A stretch of 64,000 bases of DNA, from the NCBI GenBank assembly GCA_022266195.1, contig WHVY01000001.1, positions 12,958,001 through 13,022,000 on the forward strand. Direction: 5' to 3'. Source of the DNA: Tetranychus cinnabarinus (lineage: Eukaryota > Arthropoda > Arachnida > Trombidiformes > Tetranychidae). Both the position numbers and the translations under genes were made by a program. Every line of letters starts with the position of its first letter. Position 1 is the first letter of the stretch. Of the stretch, positions 52,657 to 64,000 are shown in pieces. The notes beneath the pieces were generated by a model, which did no database searches, was not told the DNA's origin, and was given only the letters and a program-made list of their open reading frames with translations.

Positions 52657-54180
52657 ATGTCCCCATCATATAAAATAATGGTTACCAGTATTGATGCGTA
52701 AGTAAACTTTATACAGCCTTATTTTTGATTAGATTGAGTTTTCATTGTTTCACTGAAAGTCCGGTTTCGTTTATATTGCAATATAAATCATTTTATTTAT
52801 GAATTGATTGAACTTAACATTTCTTTCTTTGTATTTGACAGTTGTGGCCACATCAATGCATCTCTTGGTTTTGGTGAGCTTCTTCAAAGTCGCGGTCACA
52901 CGATTATTTTTACAAACAGGCAAAAATATAAACATCTTGCTGATAAAAGAGGATTTCAATTCATCCCATTTGACGAAGAAGTTTTTGCTGGTGAAAAGTT
53001 GACTCCATTCATGGCATGGTTGGAACGAAGTTATGACCTTTTCCATAAAGATGCGACTGAACGATTCAAGTGTTTTACCCAAAAAGATAGAGATAGTTAT
53101 GCTGAATTTGTTGAAGGTTACATAAAAACAAATGAGGCATTGGAGCGAGTTCTGAAAAACATTGAAGTAGACCTGATTATTGGTGATCTTCTGGTTCCAT
53201 TCCCAGTTATGGCCAAATCTAAAGTCCCTTACATTCCATTAGCATCTCTCAATCCTTTAGTACTCTTCTTGAATGGTCCACCTGAGTTTTCAGGTCTCTC
53301 AGTCAACAGTGGTGATAAAGAGCGTAATGAATTTCGTGAAGCTTTTGAATGGGCAATGGCTCCACATAAAGAGAAGATCAATAACTGGTTACATGAACAT
53401 GGATTACCTGGTTTATATGAACCAGCTTGGTTTCTTGATAGACCAAAACATTTTGGTTTTTATCATTATCCAGAAGATTTAGATTATACAGAGGTTGGAC
53501 CTGTTCTAGATAATTGGGTTCGAGTTGATTTATCAATAAGACAACCAGATAATGATTATTTTGTTATACCCGAATGTTTAAAAGATAAACCTGGTAAATT
53601 GATCTATTTTTCAATGGGATCACAATTTTCAGCTGATTTACAATTAATGAGACAATTAATTGGTATTTTATCTAAAAGTCCACATCGATTTATTGTTTCA
53701 AAAGGACCCAAAGGAGATGAACTTGAATTACCATCAAATATGTGGGGTGAAAATTATGTTAACCAATTAAAAGTATTACCAGAGGTTGATATGGTGATAA
53801 CTCATGGTGGTAACAATACAATAATGGAAACACTTTACCATAAGAAACCAATGATTGTAATACCATATTATTTTGATCAATTGGATAATGCAGCTCGAAT
53901 TGTTGACAAAAATCTTGGACGTCGTATTGATCCATGGAATTTGGATGAAAAATATTTTCTTGAAAGTATTGAATCAATTCTTAATGATAACGAATTGAAG
54001 AATCGTATTGAAACAATAAGTAATAACATGAGGAATACAAAAAGTCGACGAAAAGCTGCAGAAATGGTTGAAAAATTGATTGAAGAAACTCGTGAAGAAA
54101 AGAGTACAATTATTCCTAAATTATCAGAGAAACATATTAACGATGATTTCATCCCTTATCCATCAACTGTTGAACAATGA
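52657..54180 (+). CDS. Bacterial-type UDP-glycosyltransferase, 459 aa (copy B)
   Basis: Paralogue of copy A in the opposite orientation, about 6 kb away head to head. Exon 1 is 52657-52697 (MSPSYKIMVTSIDA) and exon 2 is 52842-54180; the intron is only 144 bp but sits at the same codon as in copy A. Exon lengths (41 and 1339 nt) are identical in both copies. H17 in GHINA and the donor block THGGNNTIMETLYHKKP...FDQLDNAA are intact; no signal peptide or anchor. By eye there are 22 differences to copy A in residues 15-184 but only 3 in the remaining 275, while the 3' flanks diverge straight after the stop. The acceptor pocket probably differs between copies and the UDP-sugar pocket not. A polyadenylation-like aataaa lies near 54408. 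Confidence 0.93.
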
Positions 54181-55094
54181 CACTAACAAATTAGTTGAAT
54201 TCATTCACTGTTTAAACTATTTTTGATACATCTTTCAACCTGAATTTTCTTATTCACATCTTTGGAGTCTGCCATCCATCATGAACATTTCATGTATATT
54301 TCCCGATATTATCCTCAAACCTCAATCCATTAAATCTCTGTTTATGACTTATCTAATGATCAATCCAAGCTTGTTATTTATAATTTATTTTACTGACAAT
54401 CATAACAATAAAAGCTTTGAAAATTGTCTTTTCTCAACAATCTCACATTCATTTATATCATAATCAACGGATAAAATGAGTTCAACAAAAATATTGGAAC
54501 TTTCAATTTAACCTTGTTTGGTTAATAATTATAATTTTATCACCAAATCAATTGATGAATCGTATTTATTTGAGGAAAACTATTGATTATTTAGAAAATT
54601 TGTGTTGATAAACTAATTTGGTTCCATTTGACTGATGCACATTGTCCAGAGGTCAGGCTATTAAATTAATTGACGTAACCAAACCAACAAAATCTGGTTA
54701 ATAACTGTTAACTGATTTGAATAAATAATCATTGTCATCAATAAAAAAGTGAATCTGTTTCAAAATAAACACAATTGGCTGATGATGAAAACAAAAACAA
54801 AGGGTGATCGTTGGACTGAATCTTTTGCGATTTGCCTGGTTAATTTACTCTATTCACTGACCATATTGAATGGACAGCCATTTCACTGTTGGAAACAATC
54901 AAAACTAATACAATTTCCAAATTAGATTATTTTTAATCCAGTTTTGTGTTGCTAATGTTAAACATCAAAAGAGTTCAATCTCAGATTTTGAAGTAAATCA
55001 GTAAAACATTACTTCGCCTTTTACATTTGTTTCAAGTTTTTATTTACTTTTCATCCTTACATCAAAATATTGAATAAAACATATTAAAGCAAAA
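54181..55094. other. Intergenic between UGT copy B and the polycystin gene
   Basis: 3' flank of the UGT and 5' flank of the polycystin-2 gene. No gene or repeat family recognised. Confidence 0.5.
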
Positions 55095-58000
55095 ATGAAG
55101 CGAAATGATTCACCAATGGCATGGGATTCAACCAACAATAAGAACAGCAGTTGTATTAATCTGAATAAAAATCTTGACCCGGAAACATATTCAACCTACT
55201 CTGTAGCCTCATCGGAATCCAGTTCAGGTAAACATGTATGGAATTCAGCTAAACGCGCTGTTAAAGGTGAGCAATTTAACTCTTTAACCCATTCATTGAA
55301 TCTAGACTCTTAATGAACCTCAGATTAAAACAGTTAACTGGTTCAATCCATATGATTGCTTCATCCAATTCAAGATGGTGACAGATTCAACATGAAAGTG
55401 TCTTAACTTAATCAGATAAATCTCATAAAATTTCAAGATTCTGGTTTCAACCAGATTGTGCATCCTAAAAACAGGTGAACATTGACAAAAAAGCTAATCT
55501 CAATCAGTTATAATGACCTTACCCGTTTCATTTTCACTATTATCACGACCATCAATATTTTGTTTTTGTTCATGATATTTCCAATGTATGCTTCATACGT
55601 CCTCTTGAAGTTTCCAGGAAATGATAACAGAGTTGGTTGATTTAGAAAAATCAAGTTAAATACGGAAGAATAATTCACTTGTATCTTCACAATTTACCAA
55701 TAATTTTTGTTCCAAGTAAACATCTGACAATATATCAGGTTATATGTATTTAATATTGCATAGAGATAATATTTTGATTATTGATGATCATGGTCCTTGA
55801 TTGTATTTCAAATTGCTCCCATCTTGACATTTGTTTACATGCAGTAAAGAAATGGTAGGAAAGTGGTGATTGATTGTTGAAGATAAATTAAGAGTTTAAG
55901 AGTAGCTCAGTAAACAGTAAATCTAGTTCAAGTTTCATGATTGCAAAGTCAAACCGGATAATATCGCTGTTTGAGTTGTCATCTTATTCAAGATTTCACA
56001 AAATGAACAATTGACTTGTTTAAGAAACTAAATCAAATCTCTGGTAAAATCAGAGCACCCAAACCAAGTTTTTACCACATTTGTATTGATACTTTCTTGT
56101 ACAATGTGTATTTTGACGCCTATCAATTTTGCTAGTTTTTCAATAATTACACTTTTGTACTTTCAGTAAATGATTTATACTAATGATTGAGCTTGTTCAT
56201 TTTTTACCAGAAAATTGTCATTTCCTAGACTCTATTTCAGAGCTATTCATTCAATTGAAAACACACAAAACCCTTTTCAAGCATTTGCGATCGCTCAAAA
56301 CCATAATTAGAATACGATTAACCTTCTAATAACAGATAAATAGTTAGATTCTGATCATCATTATCAACCTTTTAATGGTCATCGCAAGCAATGGTTTTAT
56401 TTCATTTTAACACAGATGCTCTGCTTCGTAAAAGCTAGGCATTAGGTTTTCTGGTTTTTCGTCATGGGTTCGGGTCTTTCTAATATGGATTGACTGTAAT
56501 TTAGCCAGTAAATAGCTCTCCGATCAATTTCTTGTCATATTTAATACTAAAGATTTAAAGAGATAATATAGATTTTGGAAAATCGATCAACGATCAGTAA
56601 AAATATTATAAAATATGAAAGTAATGGTTTCACTTATCTTAATTTTATTTGACGTTTACTTTAAACATCATTATTAAGCTTGCATTTTCAATCAAATACT
56701 GCGAAAAAAGAGAAACATAAATTGATAATTTAACATAATAGCATGATTAGTATTAATAGTTACTTACAATTACAAAGACCCGTGTTGTCATATCCAAAAT
56801 CGAGCCGATAGTAAATGCAATATCAGTTCTTGAAAGTCGACTTTGTAAATCAGTAAACTGTGAATAAAATTTAAATGGTAAACCATCATAATATGAATTA
56901 AAAATGTAGATACGCAAAATACCTTAATGGATGATTTTACCCCCAATGACAGATATCGGTTGGCTTTCATGATATTTTTACCACAAGAGTGCATCTAAAA
57001 GTGTATCACAAAGGGATATGAATTAAAATCATTGAAGAGTAAAAATTAAACACTTTTACCATTGTCAATAAAACACCATTAACATAAGAGCAAGTGCCAA
57101 TAGCGAATAAACCAAGAATAGAAATAGAACCAATAAAGATGTCCAAAGGTCCATGATCAAAATGAACTATAGCTGCCAAGTAAAAGCCAAAATTTGTACT
57201 GTTATTTTTTAAACTTTTATTACATTGAATTATTTAATTATTTCAAGTCACTGGATTCAATTTCTTATTTAACCAATATTACAATATTTTCAAAATAATT
57301 TCATTTCTCGGTATAAAAAAACTCTTAATTGCGTAAATTAACAGTTACTGGAAATTGAAAATATCAGCTTTTTACACGAAACAGCAAATAAACCCAGAAA
57401 ATTGATTGAACAATTAGCTCAACCTTACTTAGCTGTTAGGTTATTCTAGTTCTACAACGAAAATGAGTTTCTAAATAAGTTATTAAGGTTCATCGATCGA
57501 AGCTTTTGTTTCAATTAACCTCTAACTCAACCATTCCTTGAATATTCACTTAATGCTCCTGAAATACAAACAGTTTAAGTAAGTTTAACGAGTATGGTCA
57601 CAAACCCAGTCTATTAGGCACACTTAATTGTGTTATAATTTAACTTGGTTAAATTGTGATTGATGCTTGTGAAAATCAATTCATTGAATGTGTCAAAATC
57701 TTGAAATTTGTTTGGTGCAATCAATCGACTCGACTGTCATCTGCATTGATTTGTTTACTCTATGGTAATAAACTTAATCGACCTTAGTTCTTGAAGGCAA
57801 GTATAGAGGATTCGAAGAAATGATGATGAGGATTATAATGGTTATTTAGGAATAGCAAATATTGTAATAGGATATTGATTGTTTGATTGATATTTAGATC
57901 TCGTAGTTAGTTTCAAAGATTGGTCATGTTTTCCCTTTATTCAAAGGTTGGACAGTTTGATTTAAGATCTTCAGATTTGGATGATTCTTGCTTGATAATA

Positions 58001-61000
58001 TAATAAACTTAATTAACTATTGCTATCTATTTAATAGGTATCTGGACAACAACCCAAATTTTACCCAAAAATGCTGAGAAAGAGTCAATCATTAAAACAA
58101 CTCTACGTGAACTGTTCATCTACTTGGCTTTCTTGACCAACGTTTCTGTCAGTAAGTTTTATTTTTGTATCGATTAAATGGTGTCTAGCTGTGGCCTCTT
58201 GTCAGGTTACTAAATGCTTAAATGACCTCCTTTTAGGTTGTTACAAAGATACAATTAACACAATTGTGTTACAAAAGTAACATTTAAGCAAAAACTGACA
58301 ACAGTTGAAACAAACGGGCAATAACGGGTAAAGGTTTTTTTCTTTCAACTTTGGATGTTGGCTGTTTGTAGCGACATAAAAACTGAGTCTAATAATGCGA
58401 TTTACAAATTTCTCTGATCTCTAGTTTTCGATAAAATCGAAGTCAAACTTGAAACTTTGATCACTGTTTCTTCAACTATGGAAATAGACTTTTCCACGAA
58501 ACTCATACCAATGATATAAATTTTGATGCCTAACCAGAAAATGGTCTTATTTTGAGCAATAAAATTTTCATTTTCTGTAAAATAGATCAATTTCGATTTT
58601 TATTTAAACTTGTCGCATTTCGTGACGAAAAGTGTTAGAGACCTGAAACGGCTCATTAGCCCATGCAAATTGTTGCTTCACATCATGGAATAAATAATTT
58701 TTTCAATCAATCAATAGTTCTCTAGATATTGGCCATTGGACGGAAAACTTTGAACCTCGATATCTCGAGTATGGTAAAACCTAGAATCATCATTTTTGAC
58801 TTAACATTAGATTTCATCATGGGCTATAATATAATATGACTGAATACATACAATAATGAATATCTTTTTAATAAATATCATTTGTATTAAGTAATTGTTT
58901 ATCTTTATAAATCAAAATCCAAATATGATGACATGAGCAACACAATGCTATAACTTTTTTTGTAGAATATTGAATGATTTAATATTTCAAAGTATCATAG
59001 TACTTGATAGAATCTAATGTTAAGTCTAGTAATGAAGATTCTCGGTATTACCATACTCGAGATATCGAGGTTCAAAGTTTTCCGTCCAATGGCCAATATC
59101 TAGAGAACTATTGATTGATTGAAAAAATTATTTAATCCATGATGTGAAGCAACAATTTGCATGGGCTAATGAGCCGTTTCAGGTCTCTAACACTTTTCGT
59201 CACGAAATGCGACAAGTTTAAATAAAAATCGAAATTGATCTATTTTACAGAAAATGAAAATTTTATTGCTCAAAATAAGACCATTTTCTGGTTAGGCATC
59301 ATAAGTTATATCATTGGTATGAGTTTCGTGAAAAAATCTATTTCCATAGATGAAGAAACAGCGATCGAAGTTTCAAGTTTGACCTCGATTTTATCAAAAA
59401 CTGTCCATCGTATGAATTATTCAATAGTACCGATGGACTCAGTTTTTCTATCCCTACAAACCCCATCAAGTCTCGACTCTTCACTCAAATTTTCGCGTCT
59501 TTGGCAGTGCTTTTTGCAATACATTTGCAAGTCTAACCAGAAAATTGGTTTATTTACCAAGAAATGGGTTTAGATGAGTTTGTTTTGTTAAATAAGTTAT
59601 TTCTCGTACATTTACAGCCTAAAAATCGTAAACCAAATGCGATAATGGTGATTTATTAGATTGAATTACATTATTCATTAATGTAGAATTGAATTGGTGA
59701 TGAAATCATAAGCGTATATGATGCCATTCTCGAGATATAGAGGCCAAAAGTTTTAAGACCAATCGCCAAAATCAAGAGAACTATTAATAAATTGAAAAAA
59801 GTATTTAACCCACAATGTGTACCAACAAGTTTTATGGGCTAATAATAAGGCTAAGCTCCCTAACTCTTTTTGTCACAGAATGCGACAAGTTTAACAGGAA
59901 ATCGAAGTGATCTATTTTACAATAAAAATAAAATAATATTTCTCAAAATAAGGGCATTTTCTGGTTGGTCATCGAAACTTAGCTAAGTATAATGAGTTTC
60001 ATGAAAAAATCTAGCTCCATATTTGTATAAAAAGCGATCGAAGTTTCAACTTTGACTTCGATTTTATCGAAAATTAGCGCTCAGAGAAATTTATAAAACG
60101 CATAATTAGACTCAGGTTCCATGTCGCTACAAACCAGCAGCATCTAAAGCTGCAAGAAAACAACCTTTACCCGTTATTGCCCATTTGTACAAATGGCTGT
60201 TAGTTTTTTCATAAATGTGACAATTGTGTTAATTGTGTCTTTTAGCAACAACTTTGCATTTAAATGTTTGTATGAAATTAAGAAAACGAGAGACAGAAAT
60301 TAAATTGAATAATTTTTATTAGCATTAGCTTCAGTATAATACATAGCGATTGTTTTTAGTCGAATTATTCACTTTATGAAAGCCATAATTGATTATTTAG
60401 CCTTTTGCATCCAACTACATTGATCATCTAAGCTGATTGAAGTCGGAAATTAAACGATTTATGCATTTCAATGCCACAGAAGTGATGAATGTGAAGTAAA
60501 TGAACATTTTTGAACATAGTTTGATCTTTTTAACTTAATCGTGTCTTAAATGTTATTTTTGTTTTGATAGTTTCCTTTTCCGTGATGAACCCACAAATGT
60601 ATTATCAAACCAAATTGTTAAGCGAATTGTTTCTCGACAAAACGGCAGCTGATGGGACATCTTTTCGTGCAGCAACCACAATGGATCAATTCTGGAAGGT
60701 AATGTGAAACTAAAAATGAAACAATTAAAAGCTTAATTCAGTCAAAACTGTTTTGTTTCTCTAATTTTCACGTTTAATTATATTTCTCTACTTTTTTTCT
60801 GATTCTGTATTTGAAACTATCCACAGTTTTCTGAAGAAGTGTTGATCGATAATCTTTATTGGGATCATTGGTACAATACAAATAAAACTGCTACCGAAAC
60901 CTCCATTTTGTATGAAAATTATCTCATAACTTCACCTCATCTTCGTCAACTGCGAGTTCGCAATGATTCCTGTGAAGTACACAAAGATTTCCGAAAGGCT

Positions 61001-62978
61001 ATTCACACTTGTTACAATGCTTATGCCGAGTACTTGGAGGAAAGGGACGAGTTGGCCAATTCAACTGGATTTCAGTGGGAAGAGATTCAGTCTTTTGCCA
61101 AGAATGCAATTTGGGGTAAAATATCAACCTATTCTGGTGATGGAGGTTACATAGTTGATCTTGGTCTAAATAAAACAGCTGCTAAAGAGATATTGGCTGA
61201 CCTCAAGAAAAACTTATGGATCAACAGAGGAACTCGAGTGGTCTTCATTGATTTCACCACCTACAATCCCAACATTAACCTGTTTGTTGTTTCCAAGTTG
61301 ATTGCTGAATTTCCAGCCACTGGTGGGATGCTTACTTCTTGGCAATTCAGAACTCTAAGCTTACTTCAGACCGGCAACAAGGCGATCATAGCAACAGTTA
61401 TCTTCTCCATTTTCATTGGATTCATTGTTTACTATACTATTGAGGAATTGGTTGAAATGAAAACTTTGGGTTTCATCAACTACATCAATGAATCTTTTTG
61501 GAATTTTCTTGATATTTTAACCATCGTTTTGGGTAGTTTATTGATATTTTATTCATTTTACAAAAAATTTGTCATCAATAAGATTTTCAATCAAGCATCG
61601 CTCGGTAAGTTATATTATGATATTTTCTGGACAGTTTATCATTATCATGTTATCAAAAATTATACGTTACAGAGTGAAACTAAAGATTCAGGGAATATTA
61701 AACATTTTTGTTTCTTTCTCTTATAGAGGAACCAACAGGTCTTCAAAATTCATCTTCAGTGGCTTTGAAGATGGAGACTTATCAATTTGATACTCTTGGC
61801 TTTTGGTCAATGCAATTTGTTAACATGTTAGCTTTATTGACATTCATTGTTTGGGTAAAAGTGTTCAAGTACATTAGCTTCAACAAAACAATGTCTCAAT
61901 TAAGTTCAACATTAAGTCGAGTAAGTCACAAAATATGATTCTCAAGTTTATCAACGCTTTTTGTTTGAAAATCAATCTAAATGACCAATCTATTCCCATT
62001 GATCTAGTGCTCCAAAGATATCGCTGGATTTGGTGTTATGTTTTTCATCGTTTTCTTTGCCTTTGCTCAACTCGGTTACCTTTTATTTGGAACTCAAGTT
62101 AAAGATTACAGTTCATTCGGAACTGCCGTGTAAGTCCAATTGTTTATCACTCGGAAGCTTGGATTGATAAATGCTTTTCTCCTTTTACACAGATTCACTT
62201 TACTTCGACTAATTTTGGGTGATTTCAACTTTCAAGAATTGGAAGCTGCTAACAGAGTTTTGGGTCCTTTCTTCTTTCTCAGTTACATATTTTTCGTGTT
62301 CTTTGTTTTGATGGTAATTTTGATTATTTAGTCTCGATTAGAATCCATTTTTAACTTGTCTTTTCTCATTATTAGAATATGTTCTTGGCAATTATCAATG
62401 ATACTTATGCTGAAGTTAAAAGCGAACTACATGAGGATGATGAATTCCCAATCATGGAGTATTTCAAAAGCCATTATCAAGGATTGTTGAGCAAATTAGG
62501 AGCTCAGAGAGATCAAATTGAGACAATCCAAGCAGCATTGACAGTCGATAGCAATAAGAAACTGTCTTTTGAACATGTTCGGGCTGAACTGAAGAAGCGA
62601 GATCTTTCAGATCCAGAGATTGAAATGTTGTTTGCTAAATATGATCTCGATTCTAATCGTGAATTGGATTCTGAAGAGTTGGCTAAAATGTTGGCTGATT
62701 TGGAGGGTAAAAAGCTTGCCTTGGATGCACAAATTGAACATGAACAGCAAAATAGACCGGCTTCGGCAGTTAGTCGACACCAATTTGCTGTTGGAGGTGA
62801 AGACATGATTAAATTAACCCGACGTGTTGACCGAATGGAGCATACTTTAATGGCTATTTCGGGTAAAATTGACGCAGCTCTTTCTGGTAAACTAATTATA
62901 CCCAAAGCTCCACCTGAAGTTGGCGTTACTCAAGCTTCTGATGATGAAAATGAAGGTGAAAAGCGTTGGGCAAATTGA
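55095..62978 (+). CDS. Polycystin-2 (TRPP) cation channel, eight exons, 743 aa
   Basis: Homotetrameric Ca2+-permeable TRPP channel of cilia, sensory or sperm membranes and the ER. Exons are 55095-55266, 58038-58151, 60571-60698, 60827-61604, 61727-61920, 62008-62129, 62193-62313 and 62376-62978 (2232 nt, all phases closed). After a Ser/Asn-rich N-terminus, S1 is about 83-103. A large extracellular TOP (polycystin) domain runs to about 310 (RQLRVRN, ATYSG-like TYSGDGGY, NINLF, EFPATGG). S2-S6 follow. The selectivity filter is LGD (511-513) in LRLILGDFNFQELEAANRVLG. The C-tail has one canonical EF hand (D633 to E644, DLDSNRELDSEE) and a coiled coil (about 689-711, RRVDRMEHTL) for oligomerisation. 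It is shorter than human PKD2 (968 aa), mainly at both termini. Introns 1 (2.8 kb) and 2 (2.4 kb) are unusually large; the first holds antisense exons and the second a fold-back repeat. Confidence 0.95.
56768..57205 (-). CDS. Three antisense exons of a multi-pass membrane protein (chemoreceptor-like?) inside polycystin intron 1
   Basis: Minus-strand exons: about 57205-57060 (hydrophobic, FGFYLAAIVHFDHGPLDIF then a membrane helix GSISILGLFAIGT), 56994-56923 (24 codons, MHSCGKNIMKANRYLS...) and 56857-56768 (30 codons, FTDLQSRLSRTDIAF then hydrophobic TIGSILDM). All are phase 0 and joined by good sites: donors gtaaaa, gtattt, gtaagt; acceptors ttttag and ttcacag. Small phase-0 C-terminal exons and the pattern of a polar loop with FTDLQSRLS before a membrane helix resemble arthropod gustatory receptors, a hugely expanded family in spider mites, but the family TYhhhhhQF end was not found. 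The N-terminal exons are also not found. It may be a truncated or partial gene nested in the host intron. Confidence 0.5.
58240..60270. mobile_element. Fold-back (large inverted repeat) element in polycystin intron 2
   Basis: The left side (58240-58818) is matched in reverse complement by two right-side segments: 59005-59420 (near-perfect against 58405-58818, sharing gaacctcgatatctcgagta, gccattggacggaaaacttt and gtgttagagacctgaaacgg) and 59720-60270 (more diverged; its outer part pairs with 58240-58440 through acaattaacacaattgt, cgggcaataacgggtaaagg and tttgtagcgacat). 59720-60060 is also a diverged direct repeat of 59040-59420. The spacer is about 186 bp. Identical 60-odd-codon frames on both arms (58590-58402 minus, 59235-59420 plus) are consequences of the repeat. 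It looks like a nonautonomous fold-back DNA transposon with an internal duplication. Confidence 0.75.
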
Positions 62979-63574
62979 AATATTAAGATCAAAGGGAATC
63001 ATCAAAAGTAACTCCCTCTTAATATTTACAATGCTTTGATTATTTTTTTCCCTTGTTATAAATTTAATCACAATTAGTTGTTGGTTGTTTTTGTTGAACT
63101 ATTGAAATTGATTATAAATTAATTATGCTTTCAGTTTCAAGTCTCTTTCAAAATAGCTAAAGGTAAGGTCACATCTAAATCATTAATGAATAAAAATTAT
63201 ATTTTATCAGGTGTGAACCTCTTGATGATTCTTTGAATCTCGTTTAATTAAAAGCACTTAATAATAAATTAATGCATCTGAAGAAAGATAAGAAATTAAT
63301 AATTTGTTGAAAAAAGGTAACAATAAGAGTTTATATCATTTATTTACACCCAAGACTCCTTGATGCTTAAACTAATCGACTCACTCTGGAAATAGGATTA
63401 TTTGAATAAACCTGATTTCAGATTAATTGTTATTTTTACAATTAAGAGGCTAAATTTGAAATAATTCAGACGTTTCTTGACTCTGATTGAAAATTGTAGT
63501 CGCGTAAGTAACAGCAAGTAATGGTTATGAAAAAAGTCTTTTTACTGGGTAGAGGATACTACAGCTGATGACAA
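62979..63574. other. Intergenic between convergent genes
   Basis: 3' flanks of the polycystin-2 gene (polyadenylation-like aataaa near 63188) and of the carboxypeptidase gene on the minus strand. Nothing else is seen. Confidence 0.5.
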
Positions 63575-64000
63575 TTAATCAAATTTGGTGCTGTTTAAAA
63601 AGGCTTCAATCATAAACAGCGCAGCTGCTGGTCGGTATTCGGGTACAGTGTGACCTGAGCCTCTAATGGTTGCGTAGGCAAATCCGTCGTAGTGCTTGAC
63701 AAATCCAGCGACTTGGCCATTAACATACCAGGCTTCGTAAGAACCGATTTGTTGAAAACCAAGTTGATCTGAGAACCATTCATCACCCAAGAAGTCACAA
63801 ACCATATCAGTGTCACCATTGTAAATGAGACCTCGTTTACCTGCCCTGATTGAGGCGGCAACTTGTGTCTTCAAGCTTGGATTCTGCATGGTATAATTTG
63901 ACGAAACAACTGTTGAACAATCAACCCAATCAGGTGCAGCCGAAGGGATATTGAGAGCTTGTCGTACATCGGTTCGACCCAAATAACGGATTAAAATGGC
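63575..64000 (-). CDS. Serine carboxypeptidase (S10, cathepsin A-like), C-terminal part, cut by the window edge
   Basis: The frame is open from base 64000 to the stop at 63575-63577 (141 residues seen). It matches the C-terminal third of S10 serine carboxypeptidases such as lysosomal cathepsin A (protective protein) and vitellogenic carboxypeptidase. The catalytic Asp is in IYNGDTDMVCDFLG and the catalytic His in GSGHTVPEYRP; V RQALNIP and the WFSDQLGF region are typical. The catalytic Ser and signal peptide lie beyond the window. It acts in lysosomes or is secreted, trimming C-terminal residues from peptides. The frame ends NSTKFD, with a potential glycosylation site. No splice site is evident in this part. 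Confidence 0.93.
   Translation of the reverse strand, partial: AILIRYLGRTDVRQALNIPSAAPDWVDCSTVVSSNYTMQNPSLKTQVAASIRAGKRGLIYNGDTDMVCDFLGDEWFSDQLGFQQIGSYEAWYVNGQVAGFVKHYDGFAYATIRGSGHTVPEYRPAAALFMIEAFLNSTKFD

Noticed and set aside
59235..59573. 112-codon frame in polycystin intron 2, duplicated antisense at 58402-58590
   Set aside because: Both are arms of the same inverted repeat; the protein similarity is a by-product of the repeat and no transposase motif is seen.
62513..62905. 130-codon minus-strand frame over the polycystin C-tail
   Set aside because: Shadow of the EF-hand/coiled-coil exon.
1..64000. tRNA, rRNA and CRISPR-like features
   Set aside because: No cloverleaf with a TTCRA arm, no ribosomal sequence and no regularly spaced repeats were seen by eye; a covariance-model scan was not possible here.

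Overview
The window reads as nuclear DNA of a compact, AT-rich arthropod genome, most likely a spider mite (Tetranychus urticae or a close relative). The reasons are many short GT-AG introns next to a few kilobase-scale ones, and a pair of soluble bacterial-type UDP-glycosyltransferases without signal peptide or membrane anchor, of the kind spider mites acquired from bacteria. The species call is inference; no database was searched. Gene models were built by hand by joining frames across splice sites, and the phases close exactly for every main model.

Layout. 1-16.7 kb is gene-poor. It holds a truncated member and a decayed 3' copy of an unnamed protein family (4.3-5.9 kb), two Tc1/mariner-type MITEs with perfect terminal repeats and TA duplications (7.4 and 10.6 kb), a two-exon gene for a small secreted peptide (11.8-12.8 kb) and weak candidates. 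16.7-20.2 kb is a nine-exon phenylalanine hydroxylase, convergent with a small coiled-coil gene. 21.5-23.3 kb encodes an unrecognised protein with two tandem repeats and a zinc ribbon. 24.1-27.6 kb is a scrambled duplication: an intact RNase T2, a decayed copy of the end of the neighbouring KDM5-like gene, a decayed RNase T2 exon and a copy of the RNase upstream region. 27.9-33.4 kb (minus) is an eight-exon KDM5-like gene of 1598 aa.

35.1-35.8 kb is a Tyr/Pro-rich secreted protein. 36.4-42.7 kb (minus) is a full-length ABCC/MRP1-type exporter of 1522 aa. 45.0-46.8 kb (minus) and 52.7-54.2 kb (plus) are two head-to-head UGT paralogues of exactly equal length (459 aa), flanking an intact member of the unnamed family at 49.0-49.75 kb. 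55.1-63.0 kb is a polycystin-2 channel gene of 743 aa. Its intron 1 carries antisense exons of a membrane protein and its intron 2 a roughly 2 kb fold-back repeat. The minus-strand end of a serine carboxypeptidase closes the window.

Functionally the region mixes housekeeping metabolism (PAH), detoxification (UGT conjugation and MRP-type conjugate export, neighbours here but probably not co-regulated as a unit) and sensory or signalling membrane proteins. The most unusual element is the KDM5-like gene: it lacks ARID and PHD1, and all three JmjC iron-ligand positions are substituted (Arg, Asp, Tyr instead of His, Glu, His), yet its reading frame, C5HC2 finger and two later PHD fingers are intact. 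That points to a conserved chromatin-binding pseudo-demethylase.
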